Source: Arcanobacterium_A hippocoleae (lineage in GTDB: Bacteria > Actinomycetota > Actinomycetes > Actinomycetales > Actinomycetaceae). From it: 64,000 nt of DNA. The stretch spans positions 248,001 to 312,000 of the forward strand of contig NZ_JAVDUJ010000001.1 of NCBI RefSeq assembly GCF_031456295.1. Reading direction: 5' to 3'. A model generated the notes under the pieces. That model had not been told where the DNA came from, did no database searches, and saw only the letters and a program-made list of their open reading frames with translations. Numbering within the stretch: the stretch's first letter is position 1; each line of letters begins with the position of its first letter. The position numbers were made by a program, and so were the translations under genes. Shown in pieces: positions 25,412-33,160 of this stretch.

Positions 25412-27454
25412 ATGACGGCTGACCCGATAATGGAGGTTGAGTTGAAACTCAATATTGATGGCGAAATTGTAGAACTCGTCGAAGATTTGAATGGTATTGA
25501 TTATTTTGCAAAGCGACGGGAGATCGTGGCTTTGCGGGTGAATGGGCAATTACGAGACTTAGCGACAGTACTTACGTCTCTCCCTGAGGGAAGTCAAGTA
25601 GCGACAGTCACGATTGATAGTGAAGATGGTCTGAATATTTTGCGTCATTCAACAACGCATGTGCTCGCGCAGGCAGTGCAGAATAAGTTTCCGGAAGTGA
25701 ATCTGGGAATTGGTCCTTTCATTACCGACGGTTTTTACTATGATTTCGGCAATATTGACGCTGTTACTCCAGATTTGTTGAAAGAACTTGAAAAAGACAT
25801 GAAGCGCATCGTGAAGGAAGGGCAGCGGTTTGTACGCCGTGAGATTTCTGATGCTGATGCGCGTGATGAGCTTGCTGCGCAGCCCTATAAACTTGAGCTG
25901 ATTGATTTGAAGGGTGGCTCAGATGCAGAGAGCAATCAGGCGGCTGACGGTGCAGCAATCGAGGTCGGCGGCGAACAGCTAACAATGTACGATAACGTAA
26001 ATCGCAAGGGGGAAGTGGTTTGGACTGATCTTTGCCGCGGTCCGCACTTGCCGAATACGAAGCTGATTGGAAATGGTTTTGCCCTCACTCGTGCCTCTGC
26101 TGCATATTGGCGCGGAGATCAGGCAAATGATTCCTTGCAGCGGGTTTACGGTACTGCTTGGCCAACTAAAGACGAACTCACGGCATATCAGCAGCGGATT
26201 GCAGAGGCTGAGCGGCGTGATCATCGCAAACTTGGTACTGAGCTGGACTTGTTCTCTTTCCCTGATGAAATCGGTTCGGGATTAGCAGTATTCCATCCAA
26301 AGGGTGGAATCGTGCGAATGGAAATGGAAAATTATTCGCGTCACAAGCATATTGAAGGCGGATATTCCTTTGTGAATACTCCGCATATTACGAAGTCGAA
26401 TCTCTTTGAAGTTTCCGGGCATTTAAGTTTTTATGCTGAAGGAATGTATCCGCCGATGCATTTAGATGAAGAAAAGGATGCCGAGGGGAATATTACAAAG
26501 CAAGGCGCTGATTATTATCTCAAGCCGATGAATTGCCCGATGCATAACTTGATTTTCCGTTCGCGCGGGCGTTCATACCGCGAGCTGCCGTTGCGGCTTT
26601 TTGAATTTGGCACTGTTTATCGCAATGAGAAATCGGGTGTGATTCATGGGCTCACCCGTGCACGCGGATTCACTCAGGATGATGCACATATTTACTGTAC
26701 TCGGGAACAGATGAAAGATGAGCTTTCACGTTTGCTGCAGTTTGTGCTGGATTTGCTGAAAGATTATGGGCTCGATGATTTCTATCTGGAGCTTTCCACA
26801 AAGGATCCGAAGAAGTTTGTGGGCGCCGACGATATTTGGGATGAAGCTACTCAAACTTTGGAAGAGGTAGCACAAGAATCTGGGCTGGAGCTTATCCCAG
26901 ATCCGGAAGGTGCTGCATTCTATGGGCCAAAGATTTCGGTTCAGGCACGTGATGCGCTTGGGCGCACTTGGCAGATGAGCACGATCCAGTTAGATTTCAA
27001 TTTGCCGGAGCGTTTCGAGCTCGAATACACGGCTGCTGACGGCTCACGTCAGCGTCCTGTGATGATTCACCGCGCACTTTTCGGTTCAATTGAACGTTTC
27101 TTTGGGGTATTGACTGAACATTATGCGGGTGCATTCCCAGCATGGCTGGCACCGGTGCAGGTGCGCTGCGTGCCGGTAGCTGATGCGTTCGCTGAATATC
27201 TTGACGGCGTAGCTGCGAAGCTTCGCGAACGCGGTGTGCGTGTAGAAGTTGATAAATCCGGCGACCGCTTCCCGAAGAAGATCCGCAATGCTTCGAAAGA
27301 AAAAATTCCGTTTACACTGATTGCTGGCGGTGAAGATGCGGAAGCAAATGCGGTATCTTTCCGGATGCGCGATGGTTCGCAAGATAACGGGGTACCAGTA
27401 GATGAAGCAATTGAGCGGATCGTAGAGCAGATTCGCCGTCACACGAATCAGTGA
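25412..27454 (+). CDS. thrS: Threonine-tRNA ligase
   Basis: A 680-residue ThrRS. It has an N-terminal TGS domain (about 7-70), an editing domain with HSTTHVLAQAV (HxxxH) and CRGPHLPNT, a class II catalytic core with MNCPMHNLIF, motif 2 ELPLRLFEFGTVYRNEKSG and motif 3 PVMIHRALFGSIERFFG, and a C-terminal anticodon domain. Several in-frame starts exist (GTG 25388, ATG 25412, ATG 25430), none with a good ribosome site; I chose 25412. In actinobacterial synteny thrS precedes pgsA, as here. Confidence 0.95.
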   Translation: MTADPIMEVELKLNIDGEIVELVEDLNGIDYFAKRREIVALRVNGQLRDLATVLTSLPEGSQVATVTIDSEDGLNILRHSTTHVLAQAVQNKFPEVNLGIGPFITDGFYYDFGNIDAVTPDLLKELEKDMKRIVKEGQRFVRREISDADARDELAAQPYKLELIDLKGGSDAESNQAADGAAIEVGGEQLTMYDNVNRKGEVVWTDLCRGPHLPNTKLIGNGFALTRASAAYWRGDQANDSLQRVYGTAWPTKDELTAYQQRIAEAERRDHRKLGTELDLFSFPDEIGSGLAVFHPKGGIVRMEMENYSRHKHIEGGYSFVNTPHITKSNLFEVSGHLSFYAEGMYPPMHLDEEKDAEGNITKQGADYYLKPMNCPMHNLIFRSRGRSYRELPLRLFEFGTVYRNEKSGVIHGLTRARGFTQDDAHIYCTREQMKDELSRLLQFVLDLLKDYGLDDFYLELSTKDPKKFVGADDIWDEATQTLEEVAQESGLELIPDPEGAAFYGPKISVQARDALGRTWQMSTIQLDFNLPERFELEYTAADGSRQRPVMIHRALFGSIERFFGVLTEHYAGAFPAWLAPVQVRCVPVADAFAEYLDGVAAKLRERGVRVEVDKSGDRFPKKIRNASKEKIPFTLIAGGEDAEANAVSFRMRDGSQDNGVPVDEAIERIVEQIRRHTNQ

Positions 27455-27511
27455 TCATCGGCGGCTGGACCAGCAGCTTAGATCATTGGGAATAAACCAA
27501 GTGAAATGAAA

Positions 27512-27574
27512 GCAGATGCCGTCATCGGTCAAATACTTTTGCTTTGAAAAGTAACAGTTGCTGACGGCATCTGC
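27512..27574. repeat. Nested inverted repeat between thrS and pgsA
   Basis: Outer arms GCAGATGCCGTCA (27512-27524) and TGACGGCATCTGC (27562-27574) pair perfectly; inside them ACTTTT-GCTTTG-AAAAGT forms a second hairpin. No T-run follows, so it is either a thrS terminator of unusual shape or a structured leader for pgsA. Confidence 0.55.
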
Positions 27575-27598
27575 GTATTGCAGACGAGTGAGGAAATA

Positions 27599-28228
27599 GT
27601 GCTGAGCAAAACCGGGCGTCCTTTTGCGCAAAAATTTTTCGGTCCTTTTGCGAAACTTTTTGTGAAAGCTGGAATCTCAGCCAATGTCGTCACTGTAGTT
27701 GGCACAGTATTGAGCTGTACGATTGTACTCACGCTGATTCCGAGGAATCAGCTAATCGCTGGTTCACTGTTAACTACTGTGGCGATTCTTTTTGATAGTC
27801 TTGACGGGCAGATTGCGCGCCTTACTGGAACTACCTCTGAATGGGGTGCCTTCCTTGATTCCACGCTTGACCGGATCGCTGACGCAGCAGTGTTTGTGTC
27901 AGTTATTCTGTGGGGTTATTTTTGGGCTGCGCATCCGGAGCGTGAATGGGTAATGCTGGGGGCGCTAATGGCTTTGGTTTTTGGTTCAGTTGTGCCTTAT
28001 GCCCGGGCGCGGGCGGAAGCAATTGGGAAAACTGCAGCAGTTGGGATCGCCGAACGTACAGATCGGCTGGTTTTTGTTGGTGTTTGTGCGCTGCTTGTCG
28101 GATTAGGGGCAAGTGTTTGGGTGCTTGTAGCCGGATTATGGCTGCTGGCTTTCGCTGCGCTAGTGACAGTAATCCAGCGAATGTATGTTGTATTTCAGCA
28201 GTGCAATCAGGCGCAGCATAATCCGTAA
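27599..28228 (+). CDS. CDP-alcohol phosphatidyltransferase (PgsA1/phosphatidylinositol-phosphate synthase-like)
   Basis: A 209-residue membrane enzyme with about six helices. The CDP-alcohol phosphotransferase motif D-x2-DG-x2-AR-x8-G-x3-D-x3-D is complete (DSLDGQIARLTG... GAFLDSTLDR, about residues 70-92). In actinobacteria the pgsA homologue at this locus makes phosphatidylinositol phosphate from CDP-diacylglycerol. Start GTG 27599 (with GAGGAA close upstream) or TTG 27578. The acyltransferase and PimA genes that follow it in mycobacteria are missing here. Confidence 0.85.
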   Translation: MLSKTGRPFAQKFFGPFAKLFVKAGISANVVTVVGTVLSCTIVLTLIPRNQLIAGSLLTTVAILFDSLDGQIARLTGTTSEWGAFLDSTLDRIADAAVFVSVILWGYFWAAHPEREWVMLGALMALVFGSVVPYARARAEAIGKTAAVGIAERTDRLVFVGVCALLVGLGASVWVLVAGLWLLAFAALVTVIQRMYVVFQQCNQAQHNP

Positions 28229-28320
28229 ATCCGAAGTGGAGCGAAAATTAGCGGCTGTACTTTGCTTTTACGTTTTCACGGGCGAATTATATTTACAGCA
28301 GATTTTAGGGGTGAGTTGTA

Positions 28321-28908
28321 TTGGAAAAAGCGGAAAATAAAAATGAAACACTTTCGTTAGTAGAAGAAAACTTAAAACGGGAGTGGCCGCTGGATGCCGA
28401 TGGTTTTCCGCACCGAAAAGCAGCGCGGATAGTTTTGATTAATTCTCTTGGGCAAGCCTATTTGATTCAGGGGCACGACTATTTTGATCTCTCGCACTGC
28501 TGGTGGTTTACCGTCGGCGGTGGTTTGGAGCCGGAGGAAGATCTTCGCGACGGGGCATTGCGGGAACTTTTTGAAGAAACTGGTTTGCGTGTGGAAGCCG
28601 AGCGGTTAGCAGGTCCAGTGCTTTCGCGAAAAGCTACTTTCCATTTCGCTCGTGAAATCCGCAAACAAGACGAATTATTTTTCATTTTGCGGGTAAGCGA
28701 AGCGGAACAGGAAGTAATCGATTCCGGCAAAGGGCGTGCGCTGACGGCTCTTGAAAAGCAGGTTCATGATCGCGAGGGGTGGTTTAGCGCAGCAGAATTG
28801 GTGCAGTTAAGCCAGGCAGGAGAGAAAGTGTACCCGACAGGTTTTGCACAGATGCTTGAATCATGGGTTATTAGCTGGGATGGAGTAATGCGCGAAATAA
28901 CAGAATAA
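28321..28908 (+). CDS. NUDIX hydrolase
   Basis: A 195-residue NUDIX protein. The box G-x5-E-x7-REUxEExGU is complete (GGGLEPEEDLRDGALRELFE then ETGL, about residues 62-85). It hydrolyses nucleoside diphosphates linked to another moiety; substrate not predictable. The start is TTG with AGGGGTGAG upstream. Its location between pgsA and yebC matches the NUDIX gene (Rv2609c) in the mycobacterial locus. Confidence 0.88.
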   Translation: MEKAENKNETLSLVEENLKREWPLDADGFPHRKAARIVLINSLGQAYLIQGHDYFDLSHCWWFTVGGGLEPEEDLRDGALRELFEETGLRVEAERLAGPVLSRKATFHFAREIRKQDELFFILRVSEAEQEVIDSGKGRALTALEKQVHDREGWFSAAELVQLSQAGEKVYPTGFAQMLESWVISWDGVMREITE

Positions 28909-28931
28909 ATAGCGCACTTGTGCGATTGCTT

Positions 28932-29021
28932 TTGAACGGTGTTAAGCTCATTATCGCAACACATGACCTTGAACTTGCGAATGCGTGTGATTATATTTTC
29001 GAGTTAAAACATCAAAAATAA
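28932..29021 (+). pseudogene. C-terminal scrap of an ABC transporter ATPase gene
   Basis: An open stretch of 29 codons just after the NUDIX gene reads LNGVKLIIATHDLELANACD and then YIFELKHQK before TAA. The IIATHDLELA segment is the switch (H-loop) region of an ABC ATPase. A stop codon lies directly upstream and no other ABC motif is near, so it is a deletion remnant. Confidence 0.7.
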
Positions 29022-29106
29022 AACAAGATTACAGCGGGAGTTTCGCTCAACTTGCGCTTCAGGGTAGAATGAGCGCGGTAATGATATCAATGCGTTAGGA
29101 GATCTA

Positions 29107-29865
29107 GTGTCCGGGCATTCTAAGTGGGCAACAACTAAGCATAAGAAAGCAGCAATTGATGCCAAGCGCGGCAAGCTGTTTGCACGTCTGATTAAAAATA
29201 TTGAAGTCGCTGCACGTACAGGCGGTCCTGATCCTGCTGGTAATCCAACGCTGTTTGACGCTGTACAAAAGGCAAAGAAAAACTCTGTGCCAAACGACAA
29301 TATTGATCGCGCACTCAAACGTGCAGCCGGTGAAGGATCAGATGCCGTCGTATATGAAGATATTATGTATGAAGGATATGCTTCAGGCGGCGTCGCGGTA
29401 CTAATTGAATGTTTGACCGATAACCGCAACCGTGCAGCTTCGGAAGTGCGCGTGGCACTTACCCGCAACGGCGGTACGCTTGCTGATCCTGGATCCGTTT
29501 CCTACCTTTTCAACCGGAAAGGCGTAGTTGAAGTTCCAAAATCCGACGGGATTGACGAAGATACCATTCTGATGGCAGTACTTGATGCGGGTGCGGAAGA
29601 AGTTACCGACGAAGGCGATGTCTACGAAGTTACTTGTGAACCAAATGATGTAGTGGCAGTACGCAGTGCGCTGATGGATGAAGGCATTGATTACAATTCT
29701 GCTGAAGTGCAATTTGTGCCGTCAATGAAAGTAAGCGTGGATAAAGAAGGAGCGCAAAAAGTATTAAAGGTACTTGATGCACTCGATGATCTTGACGATA
29801 TTCAAAACGTCTACTCGAATGTAGACATTCCAGATGCGGTGATGGCTGAGCTAGAAGCCGAATAA
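29107..29865 (+). CDS. yebC: YebC/PmpR family DNA-binding/translation regulatory protein
   Basis: A 252-residue YebC protein: starts SGHSKWATTKHKKAAIDAKR, has NVPNDNI-type NSVPNDNIDRALKRA near 58 and YEGYASGGVAVLIECLTDN near 84. YebC proteins act as transcription factors near ruv genes and, as shown for some members, relieve ribosome stalling at proline runs. The start is GTG with AGGAGA upstream. Upstream of ruvC as in most actinobacteria. Confidence 0.95.
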   Translation: MSGHSKWATTKHKKAAIDAKRGKLFARLIKNIEVAARTGGPDPAGNPTLFDAVQKAKKNSVPNDNIDRALKRAAGEGSDAVVYEDIMYEGYASGGVAVLIECLTDNRNRAASEVRVALTRNGGTLADPGSVSYLFNRKGVVEVPKSDGIDEDTILMAVLDAGAEEVTDEGDVYEVTCEPNDVVAVRSALMDEGIDYNSAEVQFVPSMKVSVDKEGAQKVLKVLDALDDLDDIQNVYSNVDIPDAVMAELEAE

Positions 29866-29937
29866 GTTAACCGCGTAAGCTGATAAATATATTCGTGGTA
29901 GTTCTACCTCGCATACGAAATTAGCTTGCAGTACTTC

Positions 29938-29988
29938 AAAAGATGCGGCTCGCTTTAGAATTGATAACTATGGCGAGTCGCATCTTTT
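29938..29988 (+). terminator. Terminator after yebC
   Basis: Arms 29938-29953 (AAAAGATGCGGCTCGC) and 29973-29988 pair with one mismatch and end in TTTTAG. Confidence 0.75.
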
Positions 29989-30108
29989 AGATTCAAATCA
30001 ATCTGCTTGAATCAGAGTGATGAATTTTGAACTGGCAATTTAATTACGAATATTGCAGAGATTTTTGCAACTATGTAATGCGATGTTTGCAGATAGTGAA
30101 GGATACAA

Positions 30109-30741
30109 ATGCGGATTCTTGGCATTGATCCAGGGCTGACCAGGTGTGGTTTGGGTACCATTGATTTTGTAGGTGCCAGGAGAGTTTCTTTCGTTGACGT
30201 CGATGTCGCCAGGTCAAATCCAGCAATGCTGCCTGAAAAACGCCTCCTCTTGATTCACAATAAGCTTGCAGAAACAATACGTTTATTACGTCCAGATGTG
30301 ATTGCGATCGAGCGCGTTTTTGCTCAAGAAAATGTGCGTTCCGTGGTGAGTACTGCACAAGTAGTGGGAATTTCGATGCTTTGCGCTGCGCAGCACGGTA
30401 TTCCAGTACAAATGCACAGTCCCTCAGAAGTAAAAGCTGCCGTAAGTGGGAACGGACGCGCGAGTAAAGCGCAAGTACAGTTAATGGTGAAACAAATTCT
30501 TGGATTGAAAGAAATTGTGCGTCCAAAGGATGCTGCGGACGCGCTTGCAATCGCAATTTGTCATGCTTGGCGGGGAAATTTGGCTGTGAATACGAATGCA
30601 ACCAGAGCACAACATGGGGGAGCTGGTACATTACCGCGGGCTGAAGGTGTTGATTTGACTGCAGCACAAAAACTATGGGCACAAGCTGAGCGCCTGCAAG
30701 CTCGTCACGGAGCAGTTGCGCCAGAAAAATTTCGCAAGTGA
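30109..30741 (+). CDS. ruvC: Crossover junction endodeoxyribonuclease RuvC
   Basis: A 210-residue Holliday junction resolvase, the nuclease partner of RuvAB. Catalytic acidic residues: Asp7 in ILGIDPGLTRCG, Glu in AIERVF (near 68), and the C-terminal KDAADALAIAICH pair (near 143-146). The ribosome site GAAGG precedes the ATG. A separate promoter for ruvAB lies after it. Confidence 0.96.
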   Translation: MRILGIDPGLTRCGLGTIDFVGARRVSFVDVDVARSNPAMLPEKRLLLIHNKLAETIRLLRPDVIAIERVFAQENVRSVVSTAQVVGISMLCAAQHGIPVQMHSPSEVKAAVSGNGRASKAQVQLMVKQILGLKEIVRPKDAADALAIAICHAWRGNLAVNTNATRAQHGGAGTLPRAEGVDLTAAQKLWAQAERLQARHGAVAPEKFRK

Positions 30742-30780
30742 AATCTGCAGCGGGAATATTATGTTGATGCTTTTTCCCCG

Positions 30781-30835
30781 TTCGATGAATTATCTAATTT
30801 TAGGATATGCTTTATTTATTGAAACATTTGTTCGA
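30781..30835 (+). promoter_or_regulatory. ruvAB promoter with a candidate LexA (SOS) box
   Basis: TTCGAT (30781-30786), an 18-bp spacer and TATGCT (30805-30810) precede TGAAACATTTGTTCGA (30820-30835). The last resembles the actinobacterial SOS box TCGAAC-N4-GTTCGA, with a perfect right half and two mismatches in the left half. Placement over the transcription start fits repression by LexA. Confidence 0.5.
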
Positions 30836-30858
30836 TTTGAGATCTGGAGGTGTGTACA

Positions 30859-31482
30859 GTGATTTCCTCTCTCTCTGGAGAAGTTCTTGAAGTTCACCCC
30901 GGTAGTGCGGTGATCGAAGTTGGAGGTATGGGTTTTCATTTTTTCGCTACTGCAAATACGCTTTCACATCTGCACATTGGAGAGTCTGCTCGTGTTCTAA
31001 CTGCGCTGATAGTCCGTGAGGATGCGCTGATTTTATTTGGTTTTGCCGATGCTGATGAGCGAGATGTATTCAATACTTTACTTGGCGTGAGTGGTATCGG
31101 AGCAAAGACGGCGCTCGCTGCTCTCGCTGTATTGAGTCCCGATGATTTGCGGGGTGCGTTAATGGCAAAAGATGAGAAAATAATTTGCAAAGTTCCAGGC
31201 ATTGGTCCAAAAGTAGCGAAACGCATTATTCTCGAAATCGGTGACAAGCTTGGTGCTCCCGTAAGTTCCAGTGCAATTGTTGGTACGGATAAATCCGGAG
31301 TGGAAGGCACGGAACAAAGCAAGCCGATGCTGCAATCTGACGTGCTTGCGGCATTGGTGAATCTTGGTTGGCACGAACGTGCGGCGCAAGCTGCGGTAGC
31401 AGAAGCAGTTTTAGAATTGCCGAGCGGCGATGTGCCGCAGGTTTTACGCCTTGCATTACAAATTTTGGGAAGTAGGAGATAG
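30859..31482 (+). CDS. ruvA: Holliday junction branch migration protein RuvA
   Basis: A 207-residue RuvA. The N-terminal OB-fold (ISSLSGEVLEV... VEVGGMGFHF), two helix-hairpin-helix motifs (LLGVSGIGAKTALAAL and VPGIGPKVAKRIILEI) that contact the junction, and a C-terminal UBA-like domain that binds RuvB (VLAALVNLGWHERAAQAAV). The GTG at 30859 has GGAGG 8 nt upstream; the in-frame GTG at 30850 overlaps that site and is rejected. Confidence 0.95.
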   Translation: MISSLSGEVLEVHPGSAVIEVGGMGFHFFATANTLSHLHIGESARVLTALIVREDALILFGFADADERDVFNTLLGVSGIGAKTALAALAVLSPDDLRGALMAKDEKIICKVPGIGPKVAKRIILEIGDKLGAPVSSSAIVGTDKSGVEGTEQSKPMLQSDVLAALVNLGWHERAAQAAVAEAVLELPSGDVPQVLRLALQILGSRR

Positions 31483-31484
31483 CG

Positions 31485-32510
31485 GTGCATTCTGATTGGG
31501 GCATCACGCAATCTGATGCAAGCGATACTGAACGTGCGCAAGAAGCTGCCTTAAGGCCAAAACAATTAGTTGAGTTCGTGGGGCAAAAAGTTGTGCAAAA
31601 TCAGCTTTCGCTGGTTCTAGAAGCAGCGAAAGCGCGGCAAAAAGCGCCAGATCATGTGCTTCTTTCCGGGCCGCCAGGGCTTGGGAAAACCACACTGGCG
31701 ATGATTATTGCAGCTGAAGTAAATGGTGCTCTGCGGCTGACATCCGGACCTGCAATTCAGCATCCAGGCGATTTGGCTGCGGTACTTTCCTCACTGCAGG
31801 AAGGCGATGTCTTATTCATTGATGAAATTCATCGGCTGGCACGTACCGCGGAAGAAATGCTTTATCTTGCGATGGAAGATTTTCGCGTTGACGTGATGGT
31901 TGGTAAAGGGCCTGGGGCTACTTCGATTCCGCTTCCGTTACCGCCTTTTACGGTAGTTGGGGCAACTACACGTGCGGGCCTGCTCCCAGCTCCGTTACGT
32001 GATCGTTTTGGTTTTACTGCACATTTGGATTATTACTCACATGAAGAATTAGCATTGATCGTAGAACGAAATGCAATCAAACTGGGAGTAGTACTGAGGG
32101 CGGATGCTGCAATGGAAATTGCGTCGCGATCGCGTGGCACACCGCGGATCGCGAATCGGCTCCTGCGACGGGTGCAGGATTGGGCGCAAGTGCGCGGTAC
32201 AGGAGAGCTTGATCTGCAAGCAGCAAAATCTGCTTTAGAAGTTTTTGAAGTTGATAAACTCGGGCTTGATCGACTTGACCGCAGTGTGCTTGAAGCTGTA
32301 TGTAAGCGTTTTAATGGAGGGCCTGTTGGTTTGACGACACTTGCAGTGTCAGTTGGTGAAGAGCCGGAAACTGTAGAAACCGTTTCAGAACCATTCTTAG
32401 TTCGTGAAGGATTTTTAGTACGTACTCCACGTGGACGGATGGCAACGGCTCTGGCATGGCAGCATCTCGGGCTGATTCCGCCGAGTGAATCCGGCACACT
32501 CTTTGCTTAA
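31485..32510 (+). CDS. ruvB: Holliday junction ATP-dependent helicase RuvB
   Basis: A 341-residue AAA+ motor for branch migration. Walker A GPPGLGKTT (near 62-70), Walker B VLFIDEIHRL, sensor VGATTRAGLLPAPLRDRFG and the winged-helix C-terminus (VRTPRGRMATALAWQHLGL). GTG start, 2 bp after the ruvA stop, with AGGAG upstream: tightly coupled to ruvA. Confidence 0.97.
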   Translation: MHSDWGITQSDASDTERAQEAALRPKQLVEFVGQKVVQNQLSLVLEAAKARQKAPDHVLLSGPPGLGKTTLAMIIAAEVNGALRLTSGPAIQHPGDLAAVLSSLQEGDVLFIDEIHRLARTAEEMLYLAMEDFRVDVMVGKGPGATSIPLPLPPFTVVGATTRAGLLPAPLRDRFGFTAHLDYYSHEELALIVERNAIKLGVVLRADAAMEIASRSRGTPRIANRLLRRVQDWAQVRGTGELDLQAAKSALEVFEVDKLGLDRLDRSVLEAVCKRFNGGPVGLTTLAVSVGEEPETVETVSEPFLVREGFLVRTPRGRMATALAWQHLGLIPPSESGTLFA

Positions 32511-32669
32511 ATCGGACTGCAAATTTCAGAATTGAGTGGTACTATCCACAGCTCTGATTTTTCTTTTCGAGTTCGCGCCAAAAAGCGGTAGAGTTTGTGT
32601 TAGTTCTGACCTTTTTAGCTCATATATCGATACGGTATGAGAGTTTACTAATAAACGGGAGAAAACAGT

Positions 32670-33089
32670 ATGGATCCATTAATGATTGCCCCCTTTGTAA
32701 TAGTGATTGGCCTTATTTGGCTGATGTCCTCGGGTGCGAAGAAAGCGCAACAAAAGCAGCTAGAGCACCGCAAAGCAGCAATTGTATTGGGTAATAATGT
32801 GGTTACTACTTCAGGCTTTTTCGGGCGAATCGTCGATATCGATGGTGACGCAGTAACACTTGAATCACCTGCTGGTGATGAAACGGTTTGGCTTGCCACT
32901 TCAATCATGGCGCAAATGGATATTCCATTTGCAGATTTGTCGGAAGCAGATTTGCTGCTGGAAGAAGCAGAAGCAGATTCAGAAGCAGAAACCGAAGTCG
33001 AAACTGCTGCTGAATCCTTCGGAAACCAGCGCGTACTCACTACTGCAGAAACTCCTTCAGATGCCGATCAAAATAATGAATCGCGCTAA
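32670..33089 (+). CDS. yajC: Preprotein translocase subunit YajC
   Basis: A 139-residue YajC: one N-terminal membrane helix (PLMIAPFVIVIGLIWLMSS), a basic cytoplasmic segment, the small fold with VVTTSGFFGRIVDIDGDAVT, and a long acidic tail. Accessory to SecD-SecF in the Sec holotranslocon. Order yajC-secD-secF is conserved. The ribosome site is GGGAGAAAA. Confidence 0.92.
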   Translation: MDPLMIAPFVIVIGLIWLMSSGAKKAQQKQLEHRKAAIVLGNNVVTTSGFFGRIVDIDGDAVTLESPAGDETVWLATSIMAQMDIPFADLSEADLLLEEAEADSEAETEVETAAESFGNQRVLTTAETPSDADQNNESR

Positions 33090-33160
33090 GTTTTGTAGAT
33101 GCAGAATATATAAATAGATTATTTGTAAATATCAATAAATAACGAGAGAAAAGATTTCCC

